From contig CAZOPS010000009.1 in NCBI GenBank assembly GCA_964581885.1, forward strand, positions 1-22,686: a DNA stretch of 22,686 nt, given 5' to 3'. The notes beneath the pieces were generated by a model, which searched no databases, was not told where the DNA came from, and saw only the letters and a list, made by a program, of their open reading frames with translations. The stretch's first letter is position 1, and each line of letters begins with the position of its first letter. Of this stretch, positions 19,516 to 22,686 are shown piece by piece. Made by a program: the position numbers and the translations under genes. Source of the DNA: JAYEID01 sp964581885. Its GTDB lineage: Bacteria > Patescibacteriota > WWE3 > JAUXAW01 > JAYEID01.

Positions 19516-19526
19516 ACGATAATGCT

Positions 19527-19673
19527 CTATTTATCTTCAAAGATTTTATCTCTTATTTCCCTTCCATATCCACTTTTCCAAAACTTCTCCCGCTCCCGTA
19601 CTTCATTCCTCCAAACCACATTACCTTGCACATATGATTTTACCATAGGACAGGCAAGAGGCGCAATTCCCAT
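19527..19673 (-). pseudogene. Short ORF with a GIY-YIG-like tail, upstream of tRNA-His
   Basis: A 48-codon frame from ATG 19673 to TAG 19527-19529; an upstream TAG limits the frame. Its C-terminus REKFWKSGYGREIRDKIFED matches the tail of the complete nuclease at 7469 (EQFYKSGYGREVLRQKL). The GIY and YIG strands and the catalytic Arg region are absent; the N-terminal half (MGIAPLACPMVKSYVQGN) is unlike GIY-YIG. No SD is seen. I read it as a remnant or fusion of a GIY-YIG gene. It ends 11 bases before tRNA-His on the same strand, matching the arrangement at 7469-7813. Confidence 0.55.
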
Positions 19674-19723
19674 TCTTACTAATCTTGACAAGAGAACACT
19701 CTATGATACATTAGGTATACAAG

Positions 19724-20701
19724 ATGACAAACAGCAAAATTTACCTTGGTTTAATATTTGCGCTCCTTTTAGTTTTAGTTGGCTCAGTTTACACCAAAGG
19801 TTTCTCAAGTACACCTTTCTTAGGTATAGATAAAGCTTCACAAAAAGAACTAGAAACTGCTAAAGAAAAGGCCACTGAATTCATTCTTAGCAACAATTTA
19901 GTACAAGATTCAACCGACCTGGAAGTCTCTGCCGTAGAAAGAGAAGAATCACTTTACAAAGTATCTCTAACAGTAGGTGATCAATCCTTCACCTCCTACA
20001 TGAAAAAGGACTTTTCCCAGTTCTTTCCAACTGCACTGGATATGAACCAAGTTACCACTGCAGAAAGCGAACAAGAGACTCAAACAGAACCCCAAGAATT
20101 TCCCAAAAGCGAAACGCCAGAAGTACAACTTTTCACCATGTCCTACTGCCCCTACGGGAACCAGGCCGAAGATTTGATAAAGCCGGTAGTAGAACTCCTA
20201 GAAGGGAAAGTTGCTGTTGAACCCCACTACATCTTTTATGAAAACTATCAAGGCGGCGGCCCGGAATACTGTATAGATGACGAAAGCATGTATTGTTCGA
20301 TGCATGGTGTAACGGAAGCTAATCAAGATATTCGTGAGCTTTGTGTTTTTGAGAATCAAACGGATTTGTATTGGGACTTTGTAGATAATGCAAACCAGAT
20401 GTGCACTGTAAATGATATTGAAACTTGTTGGACGGACGCTGCCCAAGAAGCAGGAGTAAACACAGCTTCAGTAGAAGCATGCTTCAATCAAAACGCAATT
20501 TCCTACGCTGCCGCTGAGCAACAACTTACAAATGAGCTAGGTGTTCAAGGATCTCCCACACTAATAATTAACGGAACTGTGTATCAAGGCGAGCGCAGTG
20601 CAGAATCATACAAAAACGCTATTTGCAGCGCATTTAACAACCCCCCACAAGAATGTGAAGAGACCCTTGGTGAAACTACTGAAGCAGCAGGTACTTGTTA
20701 G
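19724..20701 (+). CDS. Membrane-anchored thioredoxin-fold (DsbA/GILT-like) protein with CPYG site
   Basis: 325 aa. Signal anchor at about 6-23 (IYLGLIFALLLVLVG), a linker domain to about 130, then a thioredoxin-like domain: VQLFTMSYCPYGNQAEDL with C142-P-Y-G145, PHYIFYENYQGG, and the cis-Pro loop VQGSPTLIINGT (P278). The second active-site Cys of CxxC is Gly, so a one-Cys or GILT-like chemistry is implied. Ten Cys occur after the anchor, so other disulfides are likely on the outside. ATG 19724 has no good SD. It may work with trxB-derived reducing power only indirectly; this is inference. Confidence 0.8.
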   Translation: MTNSKIYLGLIFALLLVLVGSVYTKGFSSTPFLGIDKASQKELETAKEKATEFILSNNLVQDSTDLEVSAVEREESLYKVSLTVGDQSFTSYMKKDFSQFFPTALDMNQVTTAESEQETQTEPQEFPKSETPEVQLFTMSYCPYGNQAEDLIKPVVELLEGKVAVEPHYIFYENYQGGGPEYCIDDESMYCSMHGVTEANQDIRELCVFENQTDLYWDFVDNANQMCTVNDIETCWTDAAQEAGVNTASVEACFNQNAISYAAAEQQLTNELGVQGSPTLIINGTVYQGERSAESYKNAICSAFNNPPQECEETLGETTEAAGTC

Positions 20702-20753
20702 TTTTAGATGTGGTTTAGCGATAACCAAATATTAGATTTCGCTTTATTTTTTT

Positions 20754-20957
20754 ATGTTCAAAGATGCCTCTCAAATAAACAAGGCTGCTATTGCCGAGCT
20801 AGCAAAAACAAATAAAGTAAAGGCAGCAAATTTGGAAGGACAATGGTTAACCACAGGAGATCCGCTACGTTATTTAAAAACAACAATTCTTTATGCTCTA
20901 CAACGGGAAGATCTCTCCAAACCTCTACGTAATTTTCTACAAGAAATTAACAGCTAA
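20754..20957 (+). pseudogene. C-terminal fragment of UTP-glucose-1-phosphate uridylyltransferase (GalU-like)
   Basis: 67 aa. EGQWLTTGDPLRYLKTTILY, ALQREDL and a final FLQEI match the end of GalU, where a TGDPxGYLKA-like motif is followed by a helix with REDL. Full GalU is about 290 aa, so roughly three quarters are missing. An in-frame TAG lies 21 bases upstream and the ATG is preceded by poly-T without an SD. Expression as a functional protein is doubtful. Confidence 0.65.
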
Positions 20958-20972
20958 CCTTCCAAGGTTAGC
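20953..20972 (+). terminator. Perfect 9-bp hairpin at the end of the GalU fragment
   Basis: GCTAACCTT-CC-AAGGTTAGC overlaps the stop codon. The downstream ATTATTAG is only weakly T-rich, so it may be a poor terminator or only a structural element. Confidence 0.45.
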
Positions 20973-21086
20973 ATTATTAGCTTAACGGCACTGGCAATAC
21001 GTTGATTACTTTGGTAAACTAATGGTAGCCAAGCCCTGCAGTTCAACGCCAACTACAGTTGGTCTTCAAGGCGCGGTGGCAAAGTT

Positions 21087-21100
21087 CCCGACAGGTCGGG
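21087..21100. repeat. CCCGAC-AG-GTCGGG palindrome
   Basis: A perfect 6-bp arm palindrome, nested inside a looser GCGGTG/CACGCCGC stem upstream of tRNA-Cys. It resembles CCCGATCTATCGG near tRNA-Gly and CCCGACCTAACGGGG in the leader at 2025-2040. Confidence 0.6.
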
Positions 21101-21120
21101 ATAAAGTCACGCCGCTTTTT

Positions 21121-21195
21121 GGCCCGATAGCCAAGTGGTAAGGCGGGAGTCTGCAAAACTCCTATGCGTCGGTTCGAATCCGACTCGGGCCTCCA
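21121..21195 (+). tRNA. tRNA-Cys(GCA)
   Basis: Acceptor GGCCCGA/TCGGGCC, D-arm AGCCAAGTGGTAAGGC, anticodon stem GGAGT/ACTCC with loop CTGCAAA (anticodon GCA), T-arm GTCGGTTCGAATCCGAC, T73 and encoded CCA. Confidence 0.95.
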
Positions 21196-21278
21196 ATTTA
21201 AAAACGAGGGTTTTTACCCTGTAACAAAAGCGCCCTGAATTTGACCCTCAATTTGCTTTGTGCTAAGTTAAACTTGCC

Positions 21279-21980
21279 ATGAAAATACCTGCCTTAGCAC
21301 GTCAGGGCAGAAAGATTGTAAACACTGTCTTTGCCCAACCTTCAAGAAAGGGGAAATCCAAACCCACAACTGCAAAAATCAAAATAAAGAAAATTGCTTT
21401 TGTTTTTGTCCTACCACTAATATTCTTACTGGGCGGAAGTTTTTGTATCATTGTTTTTGCCACCGTAGCTTTAAATAGACCAATACCAATTCCTATTTCT
21501 AAATTTGCCCCCGACCAGCTAGTAGCATTCACCTCCCAACCCCCTGGCAAAGTAGTCTTGGGAAAAAGCATTGTCCGGAAAGAAGCCCGACCGCTTATTC
21601 TAAAAAAATACTTAGAAGCACACAAATCACCCCTTGCCGAATATGCTGATTATCTAATCGAGACTGCTAACAAATATAAAATTGATTGGCGGCTACTCCC
21701 TGCTATTGCTGGCCAAGAGTCCACCTTCTGTCGAACAATCCCCGAAGGTTCTCACAACTGTTGGGGTTGGGGAGTCCACAGTAGATACACAAAAAAATTC
21801 GACTCCTGGGAGAGCGGAATTGAAACAGTTGCCAAAGGACTCCGAGAAGATTACTTGGACCAAGGATACCAAACACCAGAAGAAATAATGCAAATATATT
21901 GTCCAAGGTCTATAACCGAAGCAGGTGGAAGCTGGGCCGAAGGTGTAAAATACTTCATCTGGGAAATAGAAAACTTCTAA
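21279..21980 (+). CDS. Membrane-anchored lysozyme-like/glucosaminidase-type wall hydrolase
   Basis: 233 aa. A basic N-terminus and one membrane helix at about 39-62 (IAFVFVLPLIFLLGGSFCII) put the rest outside. The catalytic-like domain (about 120-233) has YKIDWRLLPAIAGQESTFCR, with E147 placed like the catalytic Glu of lysozyme-fold enzymes, then HNCWGWGVH, FDSWESGIETVAKGLREDYL and a C-terminal WAEGVKYFIWEIENF. It fits peptidoglycan hydrolases of the glucosaminidase/transglycosylase superfamily. Cys151 and Cys161 may form a disulfide. SD is weak. A paralogue starts at 22256. Confidence 0.8.
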   Translation: MKIPALARQGRKIVNTVFAQPSRKGKSKPTTAKIKIKKIAFVFVLPLIFLLGGSFCIIVFATVALNRPIPIPISKFAPDQLVAFTSQPPGKVVLGKSIVRKEARPLILKKYLEAHKSPLAEYADYLIETANKYKIDWRLLPAIAGQESTFCRTIPEGSHNCWGWGVHSRYTKKFDSWESGIETVAKGLREDYLDQGYQTPEEIMQIYCPRSITEAGGSWAEGVKYFIWEIENF

Positions 21981-22079
21981 AAAACCAACTAACTCCTTTT
22001 TATTTCTGGAATAGAAAAAAGAAAAGACGGAAACTTCAAACTTAACTGTAAACCTATCTCTAAAAGTGCGATTTTTTGT

Positions 22080-22108
22080 TTGACAGAGAACTTATAGTGT
22101 GTTAGACT
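22080..22108 (+). promoter_or_regulatory. Promoter of the second wall-hydrolase gene
   Basis: A consensus -35 TTGACA (22080-22085), a 17-base spacer and -10 TAGACT (22103-22108). It gives a leader of about 140 bases (22115-22255) containing AGGGG/CCCCT complementary blocks that could pair over a long loop. I recognise no riboswitch family there. Confidence 0.55.
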
Positions 22109-22255
22109 CCCTCGGTAGCTGGGAAAAGGGGGGTGTTCTCAACAGTTATCGCCTCTACTACAGCGAATTCCCCTGAAATTTACTATTTTTTACGTATTTT
22201 AGCTATTTTTGGCTCCTAACGCCATTTAACAGCTCAAAAGGGGAGTAGAACAACA

Positions 22256-22686
22256 ATGATGGAACTAATTCTTAAGGCTGTTGCCTATGGTGCTTTAGTC
22301 ACCTTAGCAGCAGCTCCCCAAACAACTTTGGGGCAAAACCAACAAGAAGTTCAGCTTCCAGAGGTTGGACATATTAAAAACCAAGAAGATAGGGGCGAAG
22401 TAAAAGCTGAACAAACCAAAGATATCCGCATTAAAACCTTAGAGGTGTTTCTTAACTCCTACGGTTCTCCTATGTCCAACGAAGCAGAAACTTTTGTCAA
22501 AGTTGCTGATACATACAATCTGGACTGGCGTTTTTTACCAGCAATTGCCGGTATGGAATCCATATTTGGTAAACGTGTTGCCAGCAACAGCTACAACCCT
22601 TTTGGTTGGGGCGGTGGCTATATTACATTTAATTCTTGGGAACAAGCTATTAACACCGTGGGCAAGAGTTTAGGAGAAAGAAGCCA
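22256..22686 (+). CDS. Partial: exported lysozyme-like wall hydrolase (C-terminus off the right edge)
   Basis: Open for 143 codons from ATG 22256, preceded by GGGGAG. The N-terminus (ELILKAVAYGALVTLAAAPQ) is a likely signal peptide. The following domain has YNLDWRFLPAIAGMESIFGK with E101 aligned to E147 of the upstream gene, then NPFGWGGG and FNSWEQAINTVGKSLGE. The parallel motif order (DWR-LPAIAG-xES, GWG, SWE) marks the two genes as tandem paralogues. This one lacks the N-terminal anchor of the first and may be secreted. Confidence 0.82.
   Translation, partial: MMELILKAVAYGALVTLAAAPQTTLGQNQQEVQLPEVGHIKNQEDRGEVKAEQTKDIRIKTLEVFLNSYGSPMSNEAETFVKVADTYNLDWRFLPAIAGMESIFGKRVASNSYNPFGWGGGYITFNSWEQAINTVGKSLGERS

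Noticed and set aside
22109..22255. A known riboswitch (for example c-di-AMP) in the leader of the last gene
   Set aside because: GC blocks can pair, but I could not match any family's conserved core; left as an unclassified leader.

Overview
The window looks like a piece of a metagenome-assembled genome from a candidate-phyla-radiation (Patescibacteria) bacterium. This rests on compact AT-rich genes, short divergent versions of housekeeping proteins (a TruB-like protein, an uracil-DNA glycosylase without iron-sulfur ligands, small exported thiol and wall-active proteins), absence of biosynthetic genes, and a 100-N scaffold gap. UGA acts as an ordinary stop. No 16S rRNA is present, so the placement is inference.

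Layout. Positions 1-1913 (minus) hold the 5' part of a long GC-rich gene that runs off the left edge: a helix-hairpin-helix, two cysteine-pair modules and three cold-shock domains, preceded by a roughly 460-base structured leader with a possible 20-codon leader peptide. Positions 2522-3061 are a decayed alpha/beta hydrolase and 3205-3771 an unknown Cys-rich protein. From 3888 to 7369 come truB, a SurA-N-like anchored protein, trxB and an exported acidic protein. At 7469-8230 a GIY-YIG nuclease gene abuts tRNA-Gln, followed by the gap and a second tRNA-Gln copy broken up by small palindromes. Positions 8388-11266 carry an orphan response regulator, an MscS-like membrane protein, a DUF72 protein and an aldo/keto reductase.

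Positions 11330-15728 form a tight repair operon, polX-ligA-family-4 UDG, which could in principle carry out uracil base-excision repair alone. Next are a metallo-hydrolase, an HSP20 with a perfect Shine-Dalgarno sequence, a strong terminator and a DUF192 protein. Positions 17607-19515 are a nine-tRNA cluster, all on the minus strand (His, Arg, Lys, Leu-CAG, Leu-GAG, Ser, Val, Phe, Gly in transcription order). Its spacers are packed with related palindromic repeats, many starting at the CCA end of a tRNA, and with tRNA-Leu 5' stubs. A GIY-YIG-like remnant precedes tRNA-His. The right end has an anchored thioredoxin-fold protein, a GalU C-terminal fragment, tRNA-Cys and two tandem lysozyme-like wall hydrolases, the second cut by the window edge.

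The strongest candidates for something undescribed are (a) the nested palindromic elements that share an ACC-ACGTnGGG core, sit at tRNA CCA ends and inside tRNA-like fragments, and appear with and without a 29-base inner insert; (b) the composite HhH/Cys-pair/triple-CSD protein with its structured leader; and (c) the repeated GIY-YIG-then-tRNA arrangement.
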